A stretch of DNA of 64,000 nt from Druceiella hillmani (taxonomy: Eukaryota > Arthropoda > Insecta > Lepidoptera > Hepialidae), in contig JAYKKI010000006.1 in the NCBI GenBank assembly GCA_039881145.1, positions 14,081,001-14,145,000 of the forward strand. Direction: 5' to 3'. A model generated the notes under the pieces. That model saw nothing but the letters and a program-made list of their open reading frames with translations, was not told where the DNA came from and did no database searches. A program made the position numbers and the translations under genes. Of the stretch, positions 39,469-52,810 are shown piece after piece. Each line of letters begins with the position of its first letter. Position 1 is the first letter of the stretch.

Positions 39469-40012
39469 TAAATCTTTGCTACGGTTACGCAATTTAAATT
39501 TAGCTAGTTTTTTTTTTCTTGTTATTAATTTAGCAGTTCAAAATTGACACAGAATTGGTCTGAAATCAGAGTGGTCTGATTTGTTCCGAAATCAGTCTGT
39601 GGACGCTTGCAGACGTAATTGTTATTTGCTTGTTTTCTCATTATCATGAGTGCCATTAAGAAGTAAATCGAAATGAATTTGTCAAGACTATTTATAAACT
39701 TTCAAAACTAATAAGATTTTCTTCTACAATTTCCTAGTAGGACAACCACACGAAATGTTGAGAAAAAAGCTCGTATTCAAACTCAAAAAATTGGATCATT
39801 TAAAATCCTTCTTATCATAGATTCTATTTTCAGCATATACTATAACAGTCCAGAATTATGTGCTTGTGGATCATTTTTTTATCGAATAGTACAAGTTTTC
39901 AAAACGTATTTTTACGACTGGTATTAAGTGGCGTGCCCAAAAAAGATAATGGAAAAGCCAGGTTCTGTCAATCGAAAAAACATTTTTTTTTCTTGAATAC
40001 GTGACCTATTGA
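39469..40012. other. No gene recognised
   Basis: Ordinary AT-rich sequence; a GAAATCAG motif recurs near 39560-39600. Confidence 0.4.
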
Positions 40013-40398
40013 TAATAATCCTGCCAGTCTTACTATTATGTATATAATAATCCTACCAGTATTGTTATCATGTATATAATAATGCTACCAGTATTGTTAT
40101 CATGTATATAATAATCCTACCAGTATTGTTATCATGTAAATAATAATCCTACCAGTATTGTTATTATGTATATAATAATCCTACTAGTATTGCTATCATG
40201 TATATAATAATCCTACCAGTATTGTTATCATGTATATAATAATCCTACCAGTATTATTATCATGTATATAATAAACATACCAGTATTGTTATCATGTATA
40301 TAATAATCCTACCAGTATTGTTATCATGTATATAATAATCCTACCAGTATTGTTATCATGTATATAATAATCCTACCAGTAATGTTATCGTGTATATG
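40013..40398. repeat. 32-bp minisatellite, about 12 copies
   Basis: The unit is CCTACCAGTATTGTTATCAT followed by GTATATAATAAT, with starts at 40020, 40052, 40084, 40116 and onward at exactly 32-base steps. Copies are near-identical in the middle and more variable at both ends. There are no variable spacers, so this is not CRISPR-like. Confidence 0.96.
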
Positions 40399-41290
40399 TT
40401 CAGAATCAGAATTCAATGTGTTAATATAGTTGACTTTATGGCACCGGAACATAAAAAATAATTACAAATTTTATAATACAAAAAATTAAGTGTTGGACAA
40501 ATTTGAGGTATTATTTTTAATAGCAATTATATATATATCAAAAATTATAGTTTTTTTAATTTATTATATGAGTCTAAAATATGTATGTTAATAATTTTCT
40601 TATTTTTACATATAAAATGGTATTACATTTTTCTTTGATTTCATTCAACTATTTTCATTTTCATTTCAACCAGTTTTATCGCCTGCTTCATTAATTTATA
40701 ATAACAGTGAATAAATAGACTCTTCTAGATATATTACGTTCTATCCTTTCCTTTATTTATGTTAATGTTTATATCATGTTCAAAATTACTGTTCGTTTAG
40801 TGATATAAATTTTCTTGTGCATACCGTATGGGATTTTCTTGAAAAATAAATAAGTCAACTAACCCTTCTGAATAAAATAATTACCTCTATTACTTATTTT
40901 AATTATCTAAAATGATAAAGAAGTCAATTTATTAAACTGGAAAAAGCAATCTTAATTTCAAACATCACTGATAAAAAACTGGAAATAACAATGAATTAAA
41001 AAGCGTAGATTCCTAACCAACTGTTAATAATTAACGAAATTGAAATACTAAGGTAATCGTTAACATCGATTCTATACTTAGATTAAAATGATGTTCAAAC
41101 TTGTTTTAACAACAAATCTAAAAGCGTGCGGAAGCTGCTAAAATGAAACCACTGTATTAGTGTTGAAAATAAAACAGGGTATAATTTATATTCACCCCCG
41201 GCGCCCTCCATAACCCTCGATTTAAGCAGTATTAATGAAGTTAAATAGTATTAATTGATTATTCGTTGACTATAAATAATATATATTAAC
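40399..41290. other. No gene recognised
   Basis: AT-rich sequence without identifiable features. Confidence 0.4.
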
Positions 41291-42048
41291 AAAATTTTAT
41301 AACGTTTTTAACAAAATAAGGAGAATATTTAAAATAATTTCATTAAAAATTTTAAGTAATTTATGTAGTAATAAGTAGGGTAACAAAAAATTACAAAATA
41401 TTAAAAATTTAAAATAAAAATTAGCGTTGTCATCTATAATTATATAATTCAAAATAAAAGGTTATTTTTAAAAGAAAAGCTACTATGTCCTGAACATCAG
41501 TCGGAATAACAATCAGATCAAAGATTGTTCATTTGACTGGTTCTGTGGAATCAAGAATAATTCTTTAGAATGATTGATTTTTAGAAATCCAGAAATTAAA
41601 ACATCAGTCACGAGAAGTGGTGCAAAGACTGACAGTCGGACTAATCGTATAGTGTCTCATCTCAAAATTTGATACCGTTTTTAACAAATTAAGGAAAATA
41701 TGTAAAATAAATTCATTGAAAATTTTAAATAATTTAAATAGTAATCAGTACGATAACACTGTAATACTGTAAGTACGTTAACGAAAAATTACAAATTATT
41801 AAAAATTCAAAATAAAAATTGGCGTTGTCATCTATAATTATATAATTCAAAATAAAAGGTTATTTTTAAAAGAAAAGCTACTATCTCCTAAACATCAGTC
41901 GGAATAACAATCAGATCAAAGGTTGTCATTCTGACTGATCCTGTAGAATCAAGAATAATCCTTCATAATGATGGATTTCTTGAAATCCAGGAATTAAAAC
42001 ATGAGTCACGAGAAGTGGAGTGAAGACTGACAGTCGGACTAATCACAT
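41291..42048. repeat. 373-bp tandem duplication
   Basis: Units start AAAATTT(T/G)ATA(A/C)CG at 41291 and 41664. Long blocks are nearly identical, for example GTTGTCATCTATAATTATAT, ACATCAGTCGGAATAACAAT and GACTGACAGTCGGACTAATC. The second unit carries about 20 extra bases (ACGATAACACTGTAATACTG). There is no coding frame. Confidence 0.93.
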
Positions 42049-42228
42049 CAATATTTTCTATAGTCGCTTAGATAATACAGTTTAGTTTGTAAGTACACTA
42101 AGTAAGTATAGATTACTATGTTGGCCCTTACGATCTGCCCATATAAGCTTACATTCACTTTTATTTTATTGATTATTCATTGACTCCATATTTAATGCTT
42201 TACAAAAGATATCAGACAGCGTTAAAAA

Positions 42229-42284
42229 ATTCCAATGTTTCATATTTTTAGTATCAAAATACTAAAAATATGAAACATTGGAAT
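42229..42284. repeat. Perfect 26-bp hairpin with 4-base loop
   Basis: The arm 42229-42254 (begins ATTCCAATGTTTCATA) is the exact reverse complement of 42259-42284, loop CAAA. No second copy was noticed in the window. Confidence 0.97.
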
Positions 42285-42704
42285 GATATAATAATTGCTG
42301 TATCTTGTGCTAAAATCGATGATACCCAAACGCGATACTGAAGTGATGTTATTCGTAAAATATTTAATGATACAAAAGATTAACACAATGCTTTCCAAAC
42401 TTTCTAAATAATATATTTACTTTTCAAAATACAATTTACATTGGAATAGTTCCAATAAATAACTAATGTAATCAAAACCTAGTTTTATACAATTTTAACA
42501 AATTTTTCAATATTTTATAAAATGAATCATACAATTAGTATACTATTCTGGAAAATTTTTATTATATTAATACTACATAATATATTATTTAGTCATTATA
42601 GAATTATTTAAAATAACGAAAACGGTAAAAAATAAAAAAGTGACTGGTTCAAAAATATTAGAAATTAGTTAAGATTTCGATGACCAATGATCAAAAAAAA
42701 AACA
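42285..42704. other. No gene recognised
   Basis: AT-rich sequence with no clear feature. Confidence 0.4.
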
Positions 42705-42910
42705 AGTGTGAATGGTAAGGACGTATAAGATATTGAAGAGTTCACGTACCTCTGAAATGTCATTGCCCAGAATGAAGGACAATCGCAGATGTCAAAGCGA
42801 GAATACGAAGGACAAACGCGGCCTTCACTCAGCCCCGCCAACTATTGAGAACCAGAGACATAACAAGTATAAAGGATCTAATTAAATTTTGTTTCGTTCC
42901 GTACTTTATT
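42705..42910 (+). mobile_element. RTE-like LINE reverse-transcriptase fragment
   Basis: The + strand reads VNGKDV, DIEEFTYL, NVIAQNEG across one stop, then after a frame change a KARIRR-like and AFTQPRQLLRTRDI-like segment. This is the DGxxIEDVExFxYLGSxI region downstream of the RT active site in RTE-type and related elements. The fragment is short and its ends could not be defined. Confidence 0.7.
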
Positions 42911-44340
42911 AATCATACAAGTGATTCTAAAACTATATTTCCAATAAATTTTAATCTAACATTATGTTTTATGTAATACATCGCCATCCACACTGAAGAG
43001 AATTACATTTGCCAGCTATCATCAGATAAAACTTGTGGTACCACATTCGACCATATTTATCTGTTACCATTAGGAAATAAGATACATTGTTCCTTTTTTT
43101 AATGATTTGATGTATATTAATGGATATATTCATCTGAAGCACTTACAAAATGTTATGCCCATAAATTTAAAACTGTAAAAATTCTAAAGCTGTAATAGAC
43201 AGACAGACGAACAGACAAACCTGATGAAATTACAAGAGTATCTATAGAATTATAGAAACCTAAGAATTAAATTTGGAATTTTTTTTACATTCATGTTCTT
43301 GCAAGTCCGTCATAGATTTTAAGGAAATTTTGATTGCACTCTGCTTAGAGCCTAAATGTTATTTTGTAAAAAGTTATATAACGAGCAAACGAAAATTTAT
43401 TCGTTATTGAAAAGTATTCGGCTGTCGATTTATACTGGTCATGATATCCTTAATTAATTATTCTCCAAATAGATTACCTTAAACTTATATTCGCCCATTC
43501 AAAAAACTTCCGAAGTTAATCAAATGAGATTTTACGTAAATTTTATTAACTTTATCTAATTTCCGATCCACTCGCATCCCCCCAATTGAATATAATTTAC
43601 AACTAGTCAACAACAATTGTGTACAGACAAGGTTCTAATATGCTTGTTACGACGTTTCTTATGCCAATTTATATTTAATTCAAGCATCCTCGTTAACCAA
43701 AAAAATGTTCACAATATTTAATGAATAAATGGAAGAGTATTGAACAATTCCTAGTAACAAAAGAAGTGATATTGTAGCGTTACAAGGAAAGTTCACCTAT
43801 CCCGCGTATAGTGTACCAATAACAGTTCGCCGTCTATCTAACGTGTTAGAAAGTAAAAATTATATTAAAATTTTGACATTAATTATACGTAAAAAAGTCA
43901 GCGACTGTTTATAACTACCATAAGTAACTTGATGTGTTATGTATGTGTTTTCAAACCTCAAGCAATAATGGCTTATATATTTCCGATATGGTTGTGTAAT
44001 TTTACAAATATATTTAAAATGGTGGCATAGTAGTTTCTCTAATAATGCACTAATGAACAAAATCACTCTTACTTTTTAAACTACCCCCATAATTTAATAA
44101 AAAACAAGTGTGCTTCAGACCACACGACTGAAGTAAAACATCAAATTCACAAAATATGAACTTTAAAATTAATTTACATTTTTATTCACTTTAAACCTAG
44201 AATATTTAACGTATTGAACAAAATAATAATTTATAAAATTGTTCAAGAACGAAATGAAATTACAAAATAATCAAAAAATCACCAAATGAAATTACAAAAT
44301 AATCAAAAAATCACCGTTCGCGTAACGCTAGCAAACTCGC
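42911..44340. other. Intergenic/intronic, no gene recognised
   Basis: AT-rich. A near-exact direct repeat GAAATTACAAAATAATCAAA occurs at about 44253 and 44287. Confidence 0.4.
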
Positions 44341-44375
44341 ATATACATATGTATATATATATATATATATATATA

Positions 44376-44412
<37 letters not shown>
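44341..44412. repeat. (TA)n microsatellite
   Basis: TA tract with GTATAT and TGCATA interruptions. Confidence 0.96.
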
Positions 44413-44414
<2 letters not shown>

Positions 44415-44420
44415 CATGCA

Positions 44421-44625
44421 CTGGCTATGAGAGGAAGAGAGAAAGAAAATGTGCGCGCGCACTGTTCTCTCTTGCTCCTACAGTGTGATACAGACAATAG
44501 GCTTGCAATGTGTCTTAGATATACGAAACATAACTGGCTATGAGAGAAAGAGATAAAGAAAATGTGTGCTCGCACCTCTCTCTCTTGTCCCTATAGTAAT
44601 ATACGAAACGTAACTCTCTCTCTCT
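44421..44625. repeat. 113-bp direct duplication, purine/pyrimidine-rich
   Basis: CTGGCTATGAGAG starts at 44421 and CTGGCTATGAGAG again at 44534. Both continue into GAAAGAAAATGTG, a (G/C)(C/T)GCGC-like block, CTCTCTCTTG and a CCTA(C/T)AGT end. The second copy merges into a CTCTCTCTCT run at 44612. The first copy holds a GTGCGCGCGCAC palindrome at 44452. Confidence 0.85.
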
Positions 44626-44640
44626 TTCTGTCTTCACTAA

Positions 44641-46138
44641 CTTATATCTTCCTCTCAACTTCCGTTCGCCTCGCCCAATCACACGTTTCGTAACGCTCTC
44701 GTCACGCATTCACCAGCTTACTCCCCAAGTCAAGTGTGCATAAAGAAGTTTTACTTCAAAAAGTAATCAAAAATGTCCTATAATATTTTTTTGATAGGGC
44801 TTAGTAACTTTTCAAGTAGCCGTGCTTTCCAAAATCGTTATGATAACCCTACCCAATGGGATCCGTGAGAAAAAAAATTAATCGTCAAGTTCAATATGTG
44901 CAGAATATTGCAGTAGTTAATATGAGATCTCATTGTAATGAGACAAACTTGTCCAGGCGGTGGTTTAAACAAAATTTTACTCTTTTTCCAAAACTTATGA
45001 TTCGCGTAAGTTTGAAAACGCTTGTGCGTGTACTAAAAATAATTAATTGAAATTTAAAAAAAACCAAAGCTTTTTTTTAAAATATAGCAGAGTAGTAATT
45101 GATGGTTGGAATTGCCGCCGGGACAAAATTAACCAGACGACATTGTAATGCTAAGTTTTTAAATAAAATTTAAAATATCCTAATGACATTCCCGTATACA
45201 ATTTACTCTTTGTTAGTACCCTTTTGTACATTTTTATTTCTCTGTATTAAAATTAAAGTGGTAAAAAAATGGGGCTATGGTCACAAAAAATCAATTAAAA
45301 TTTCCCACTTTCAATCGCTGGAGTGTACGTTATAAAACTTGAAGGGCGAATTTGGCGGACGTATTTTGTAAGCCTTTTTAATTTTACGATGTGTATCCCG
45401 GACGCGTACACATGTACGTATTGCGAATGAGAATCGGGACAACAAAATATATTGTACTAAAGGATTTGGTTTGACATATGCAGACAATGCCGTGTCTTCG
45501 ATGATAAATGAATACGGGATCTGCTTACGAACTTGCGTGAGGTACATATTCGGAACAATACATAACCATGAACAGTGAACACTTGACGATGATTCTCGAA
45601 ATTAAAAATTGAAATATAAAATAACAGATAAAAGGATTGCTACGCATTCTGTACTGAGAAATATTTTGCTATGATATTAATTTAATAACTTTCTACCTGT
45701 CTGTTTCTTAGGGCAGCTCGCAAAAATTGGGCCTATTTAAATAAAGTTTTTAAGGCCTAGTTGGAATTATGGTTGAGATTCAGATTAAAATCTACCTTCT
45801 GTTTCGATGGAAAATTTCCTGAAAAACTTAACATTTCATTAATTGGCACTTGCGAAATAAAAACCGAGAGTGCTAGCTTAAAAACTGAACAAAAATTATT
45901 GATAGCGTCAAAGTGATTCAGCATATAAGTCATGTTTATCTCAGTCAAGGATATGGTCGACATGCAAACGTTATTACGGGAGAAAAACTCAGTCGCATTA
46001 ATAGAAAATCTACGCCAAACAAGCTGCTGCCAAATGACGTTAAAAATAAGATTAGAGGACGTGACAGCAAGATGCTAAAATAAGCGACTGTCCAAAATAT
46101 TTTCTCACATCTCTAAAAACATTGTATGTTTATTTCAG
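44641..46138. other. No gene recognised
   Basis: AT-rich. The part 44720-44770 has an AAGAAGTTTTACTTC block distantly like family A. Open frames at 44856-45050 (+) and 45311-45547 (-) lack known motifs. Confidence 0.35.
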
Positions 46139-46270
46139 TTTTTCTTTTTCTCATTTTATTTTGACATAAAATTCTTTTTCTCATTTTATTTTGACATAAT
46201 TTTCAGTTTTTCTCATTTTATTTTGACATAATTTTCAGTTTTTCTCATTTTATTTTGACATAAAATTTTA
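46139..46270. repeat. 30-32-bp minisatellite, 4 copies
   Basis: CTCATTTTATTTTGACATAA occurs at 46150, 46180, 46212 and 46244. The first spacing is 30 and the next two 32 bases, because the linker differs (AATTCTTTTT against TTTTCAGTTTTT). Confidence 0.95.
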
Positions 46271-47156
46271 TTTCTTCATTCTTTATTTGATTGCACCAAA
46301 TTATGTTTTATCTTTTAACTTTTACATTCTGACCAGAGACATTAATTAATGTGCACTTATTTATATAAATCAGTTTACAATTTAATCCTTGGTTGTTAAA
46401 AAAATACACACTTGCGTACATATATCACATACACATACAACGTACTTGAGTAAAAAAATCCATCATTACACATACTGAAAAACTCAACTTTCAATTAAAA
46501 TCCATATATATATATTTTAATCTGGTTTTCTTAATAAGGTTCGAATCAAAAAACCAAATCCTTGTATGAAATTTCTAAGTTTACAATGGATTTCAAAAAA
46601 TAGGCTTCTACACAATTATAGTCAAATAAACGGTTGGGGTTACAGGTCCCATTTATACATTGAGAGATGACATCTTAAAACCGTTTAGAATAAAATTCGG
46701 ATAATATTGAGTAATGCTATGCTATGAGCTTCCAGTCAATCATGCAGATGCCAAATAATAATATTTAAGAATAACTGGGCCCGTGACCTCATTCTCGTGG
46801 ACCTTTGGATAAAATATTATTAACTGTAACATTGAAGGTTAAAACACTCATAATGCCATTTATAAACGATATGAAATAAGTTTCTTTTCAAATGCGCTTT
46901 GTATTAGAATTTTAAATTGCCATATCTTCTTTTTTGGTCCTGTAAATTTCACTAGGTAATGCTTCGATAATCCACTTAGGAGGATCATCCTTCTGTGTTG
47001 TACCAAGATATACAACATATAATCACAAAAATACTGAAAAACAGACAATAATTACAAAATCAATATTTTCGTGTTCTATTACTTGTACGATGTTTCTCTA
47101 AATATTTTTTTTGTAAATATCCTCAAAGTACAGACATGCCTATTTTACAATGATGT
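46271..47156. other. No gene recognised
   Basis: Ordinary AT-rich sequence. Confidence 0.4.
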
Positions 47157-47195
<39 letters not shown>

Positions 47196-47202
47196 GTATA
47201 TA

Positions 47203-47262
<60 letters not shown>
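47157..47262. repeat. (TA)n microsatellite with regular TG interruptions
   Basis: TA tract in which TG interruptions near 47184, 47196 and 47208 are spaced 12 bases apart, followed by a pure TA run. Confidence 0.97.
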
Positions 47263-47265
<3 letters not shown>

Positions 47266-48469
47266 GATAACAAATTAAGAAATTCTACGTTGGTAGATTC
47301 GGAATAAAGATGAGAAACTTTGGTCTCTTTTTCAAATTATAGTATTAAACTGCTAATGAATATAATCAGTTCTTTACGAACGGGACGCTCTTCTTCAAAA
47401 ACTGTATTCCGATCAGCAACTATACGAACTGAGAGCATCGTATCATTGACGACGATAAAAGCGCGTGCCATCAAGGTGACGTGTAGAATTATATCAAGCT
47501 CGATTTAAAGTTATTTTTGTGTTCGGGAGCGAGGTCGAGTTTTGACATATCGATTAATAGATGCTGACTGTTCGCTGTGTTCAATATTGACAATAACATG
47601 TGTAACAGCTAATGTTGTCTGATCCAACGTACAGAAAATCAGGTTGGTGACTAAATAAACTTTTGGAAGGACTTAAAACCGGGAGAACAAAAAACACAGG
47701 TTTTCAATCATTTTCACAAAGTTGCTTTGGGGGCTTTCCTTTGTTGACTTCCATACACGCTAAATTTTAAATTATTATTACTATAGAAAGATCGGGACAT
47801 TTAACGGGACGTATAATATTTTTATGGGACGGATTTCATTAAAAAATTTGATACCCAATTATATTTATAAATGAAAAAGCCAACTTTCCTTCTAAAGCTC
47901 TAAAAATCCGGATATCTGGAAACAGTAGTAACAGCTGAATTTATCTTGTGACACTAGCTATCGTGCTCGATGAGAGCCTACACGGGGTATCGGTTACGTA
48001 TAATTTTTATATATGTCTCGTTTTCTTCAGTTTTATACCATATTCAACATATTAAAGTTATCTTAGCTTCATGCTATTAATGCTCGTATATCATAAAATA
48101 TGTGTCTTAAAAATTGCATTTTTTCATGTGAAATACATGTTCCTTTTTAATACTCTATGTAGCGAAACTCTTTCAAACTCCTTGTTTAAAGATTTTATAT
48201 ACCAAAACTCTTTCAAAATGAGATGATCTTTAAAGAGTTTCGATTTATAGAACCTATAGCGTTACAAATTCAGTGAAAGTTGCTTTTCGCAACGGAAGCT
48301 CAAAGAAAATCGCCGAGTCTACTTTAAGGTGCACGCTGTTGTAATATATTTTCACGTTCTTGTACTTTGCAAACCCTTGTTTGTTACTTGATCGGAATTA
48401 ATCAATTGTATTTAATAAATTATAATAACTACTCCCCCCTCCCCTCCTCCTCTCCATCCTCTCAATCAG
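47263..48469. other. No gene recognised
   Basis: CGAAACTCTTT (48163) is repeated in inverted form at 48232 (AAAGAGTTTCG), with CAAAACTCTTT in between. A C/T-rich run lies at 48432-48465, next to the start of a family B copy. Confidence 0.4.
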
Positions 48470-48990
48470 TCACCTAGTCAATACATCTCAAAATTAATGA
48501 CAGAAATTACGTATAACATACAAACCATCACGCCTTACAAACAAAACAATAACACCGGAATATCGTAACGTGTCAAAGGTGACACTCAATTTTGAAAACG
48601 AATAGTTTTGCACCCATCTTGAAAATGATAGATAAACTAAATGTAACATAATAAAATGAAATATCTTATTTTTAACCACTACGAAATAGTGACCGTAAGT
48701 TCATTTAACCTAAGAGTTTGTGTTCGTGCGTGTTTGTTGTCATTTTTCTCGAAAACGACTGAATTTTGATTTTATACTGATCTTTTATTAATCATTGTAG
48801 GAGTTTATGGGTACATATTATGGAAATCTTCGTAGCTGTTTACAGTTTGTAAAAGGATCTCAGCCATACTCGGAGCTATAAACTTCAAATTTAAATTTTC
48901 AATTTTAGCAACCAGTTCTCACACCTGTCAACCTAAGAATCTTGCGATAATTAGAGTAGTATCTCAAATATCTCTAAAAAAACATAGCAG
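48470..48990 (+). repeat. Dispersed repeat family B, copy 1, left part
   Basis: Aligns with 59010-59510: CTAGTCA(A/T)TAC(A/G)TCTCAAAA with AATGACAGAAA, then ACAAACCATC/ACAACCATAC, CGT(A/C)ACGTG, AAAGGTG, and later a GGAGCTATAA / ATTACAGCCGTAAACTTC-type block. There is no coding capacity. Confidence 0.75.
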
Positions 48991-49043
48991 CTAGGGTTTT
49001 CAATTTTGCAGTTCAATTTATGTTTAGGGTTTAGAGGTTGAGG

Positions 49044-49163
<120 letters not shown>

Positions 49164-50528
49164 GGTACAATAAAAATATTCGATATAATTCCGGTTGATA
49201 ATACTTAATTATTTATTTATAAACTTTAGTATAATTTATGTTTTGGTTAATAATGTGATCGAATAATGAGGAGAAAAAAACTTTTTTTAAGTATTTTGAT
49301 ACTTACAATAGTTAACTTATTATTTAAAGTTTATAAATAGAGATTACATCACAAAGCATTCAAAATAGGGGGACAATATTTGAGGGGACCACATTTATAT
49401 TTTCTTTCCATTTTGTGTTTTCTTTTTAAATGTTTTCCTTTATTTTTATTTTGTTTACAAAAAGCGTATATCTTTTCCGTACATAACAATTAAAGTAGGT
49501 TCCGAAATATTACTGCTCTAACATATCAGGCATAATATAATACACCACACACCCTATTTTTCACGATTTGCAACAAAGGGATTAAAAGACTTTGATAGGT
49601 GCATGTAAACATCTCTCGTTTCTTCAACTTGATCGCATTATAATGAAACCGACATATTTAAAAGTCTCTATGAATAGAGTTTCTACCTGCCTTTTTTGGC
49701 AAAAGCCCCACAAAAAATTGTTTTAAAGTTTTTATTTTAACATTAACATAATTTATTTTAATATTAAGTGCCTACAATCGATATCCACGCATGAATTAAA
49801 GTGAATTTTCTTTCTTGCTTTTGCAAGGAGAGCGAGAATCACAAAGATCAATTATAGGTTACACAATTTTCTAAGCGTATATCTCAATTCAAATATTCAT
49901 GGACATTACAACACTGCAAAAGCACGTTTTTATAATTATTTTAATCTTTTCTGGTTCTTTAGTGTTCTGGTGAATATGCTGATGACGAATGTGCTGATGA
50001 CGTGAGCTGATGAATGTCTGTAATGTTGATACTATGAATTATATTGCACACCATTAGACGGCGGTACGTTTTATAAACCTTCGAAACATTAAGGAATAAA
50101 GTATTATAGGGTTTATGACGTTTATATTGTTTTATTACGTATAGAAACTTTTTAATGGAAGACGTATTTATATTTACACATAGAGACATATTTTATTAAA
50201 TAGCAAACATTACTTAAGGAAAATAATAAACATTATCAAAAATACTAACAAGTACGAGAAGGAACCATTTCCTTCCTGTAATTTCTTAGCCATAGGAGAT
50301 TTAAGATACTGCCAAAGTCAATAACATTGCTAATATCGGCATTAAATAAACTAATTTTGCCCCTATATCGTAAGATTTCACGGTCACATATGTGCATAGT
50401 TACTTCACATTACTCATTCTGAAACAAATGAAACTTAATCAAAGGTAGTATCCCGTAAGACGGAGAAAAACTAGGTAGTATACAATTACGCGTTCATATA
50501 CTTGTTTTTAATTCAAACAGAAGTCGAA

Positions 50529-50530
<2 letters not shown>

Positions 50531-50604
<74 letters not shown>
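50531..50604. repeat. (TA)n microsatellite
   Basis: TA tract with two TGTA interruptions. Confidence 0.97.
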
Positions 50605-51182
50605 TTCAAAATTTATCATTACGTGAAGTCGACTGCGTGAATGCCTCCAAAGCGAGTTTATAAATGCATGAGCGACGGTGGCGATTGAAAACTATTTTTT
50701 TTCTTTATATTTTTATACCTTCATATTTATTTTTAGCAACCAATTTCGATTCTTTAAATAGATCTGGCAATATTACCCACGGCTCATTGCATTAGTATTT
50801 GCTGTTCGATGGTAAGTATGTACGTTATATCGATTTTTAGTTTTAAAAAATTAAATAATCTCGTAAACATTTGTCAAAAAGTAATGTCCTGTGTGATAAT
50901 CGGGGTCTTCGCGATATTCTCTATCATCAGGGTTGTGTAATATGGCTCTGCCAATGTTGTCTATCCCACTTCGATTGATAATGGTGTAAAAATGAAAACT
51001 TGAAATACTGATAAACACATAGAAGTACACATATCTATAATTGTGAAGGACTATATTTGCACAAATATATATTTGTTTATAGTCATCCACAGCATAGTTC
51101 ATTATTAACACAATTAATCCTTTAAATGGTACCATGCATAGCTAATGATATCAACACGAAATTTACAGTTATACTTATTACA

Positions 51183-51540
51183 AACACCCTTTTATATTTG
51201 AATCGCCGAGGTATGACACATGTCTTCGTCACAGTCAATGTGGCTTCAACGCACCTGTCGTCCCGCCAAGGCCACATCGATCGAGACCCGCCCTCGATGA
51301 TAACAAGTGCCCGGCGGAGGCAACTTGGAGACTATGTTGGGGAATTCCCACCGTGTACCTTTAACAAGAATTTACTTTCAGAAGTGATCTTTTTCTTGAA
51401 GGACCCTCTAATATTTCCAAAGCATTTAAACCCATTCTGCAGTTTTGTATTGGTAGTAATCACCTAAACCTTTTATATAAAGTGTGGTACATTACAGATG
51501 GCTATGTTTTAACTCATAGCTTTTTGCGTGAACTATTTAC
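51183..51540 (+). repeat. Dispersed repeat family B, copy 1, right part
   Basis: Matches 59560-59790: GGCTTCAACGCACCTGTCGTC / GGCTTCAACCTGTCATC, GCCACATCG / CCCACATCG, GGCAACTTGG / GGCGACTTGG, and the exactly shared GGAATTCCC/GGAAATTCCC plus ACCGTGTACCTTTAAC and TTCTTGAAGGA. The frame-like open stretch on the + strand is not conserved between copies. Confidence 0.85.
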
Positions 51541-51656
51541 AATATATAATATATAGTTCCAATAGTAGACGATAATCCATATATGACTCTAATCTATTAC
51601 ATATAAAAGACTATAACAATACCATTAAAATTCATGTCAACTATCAGATATTAGAT

Positions 51657-51702
51657 ACAAATTTTTACTGAACAGGGTATAACCTGTTCAGTAAAAATTT
51701 GT
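51657..51702. repeat. Perfect 20-bp hairpin with 6-base loop
   Basis: ACAAATTTTTACTGAACAGG (51657-51676) and its exact reverse complement (51683-51702) flank GTATAA. Confidence 0.97.
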
Positions 51703-52810
51703 CAGTATTGGTCTTTAAGAACACGGTAACGAATGTATATTTAGTATAAAAATTATACCATCCATTCACGTATTATAGTAAGTAAATAATACCGAAATAT
51801 ATTCTGTAGAAATTGTGCTATTCTTGATATTAAACCTTCTTTCTTAAAGTAACATGTCACGAAATGCCTTGTATTTATGTTATTCTGCCACATAAAAAAC
51901 ACGCAAATCAAATTTACGCATCGGTAGCAATTCGTTGCTTGGTTTCAGAGTTATTAGGTAAAAAACAAATTAATAAACTAAGCAATACACCAAGTTTTCA
52001 ATTTATGATATTGAGTGCTATAAGTGCTGTAAGTTACTGTAAGCAAGAAAATTTAATTCATGTTAATGGGTGTGAAAATCAAATTCAAAGTGAATCGCAT
52101 TAGCCGTGTTAAAAAAAATTAAAAACGAATAGTTTATATACGTATATAATTTGCAAGTAAACAAGCTATAATTTCTAGAACCTTTTCCAATCGGCATACG
52201 AATCAGTCTTCACAGATTTCAAGAATTACCATTCAGGTTAGAAATACGAACAGAAGCCTGTAAAATAATTAGAGTCACTATCCGTACTATATCATACAGT
52301 ACTGTACTATATTTCGGTTAATTTTACTATATATTATTAAAAAAAAATATGGTACGCAAAACACTATATTTTCATCATTAATTAAATTGTATGCTGATAC
52401 ATTTACAAAATTATAATCAACATATAAATAAATGGTTTGGTTTTGATGTAAACAATCGTCTTAATCAGTTCCAGTTTCTTAATTCAGATATTAAATTGGA
52501 ATTTTGTCAACTTGAATGTATCCTAAAATTTTTAAATTAAGAAAATTTTAAATAAGTCACCAAATTAATATGTTAATAACTTAAGTTTTCAATATTAATA
52601 AAAGTAAGTTAAAAAATTATAAATATAAACAAAAGTATCTAAAAAAAATACAATTACTTTCAGAAATACAGAATCCGATATATGTAATATTTTAAATATT
52701 ATTTTCGTCTGTCTTTCCATTTCTACAGCATCCGCGTAAAACATTTTTTCAGTGGTGAATTTAAAAAGGGGAGAAGAAAAGAACAAAGCTGCTGTAACCT
52801 TAATGAAACA
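51703..52810. other. No gene recognised
   Basis: The + strand open frame 51864-52103 (79 codons) has fairly varied composition but no known motif, promoter or splice context. Confidence 0.35.

Noticed and set aside
40013..40398. Regular 32-bp repeats resembling a CRISPR array
   Set aside because: The units abut without unique spacers, there are no cas genes, and the setting is eukaryotic; it is a minisatellite.
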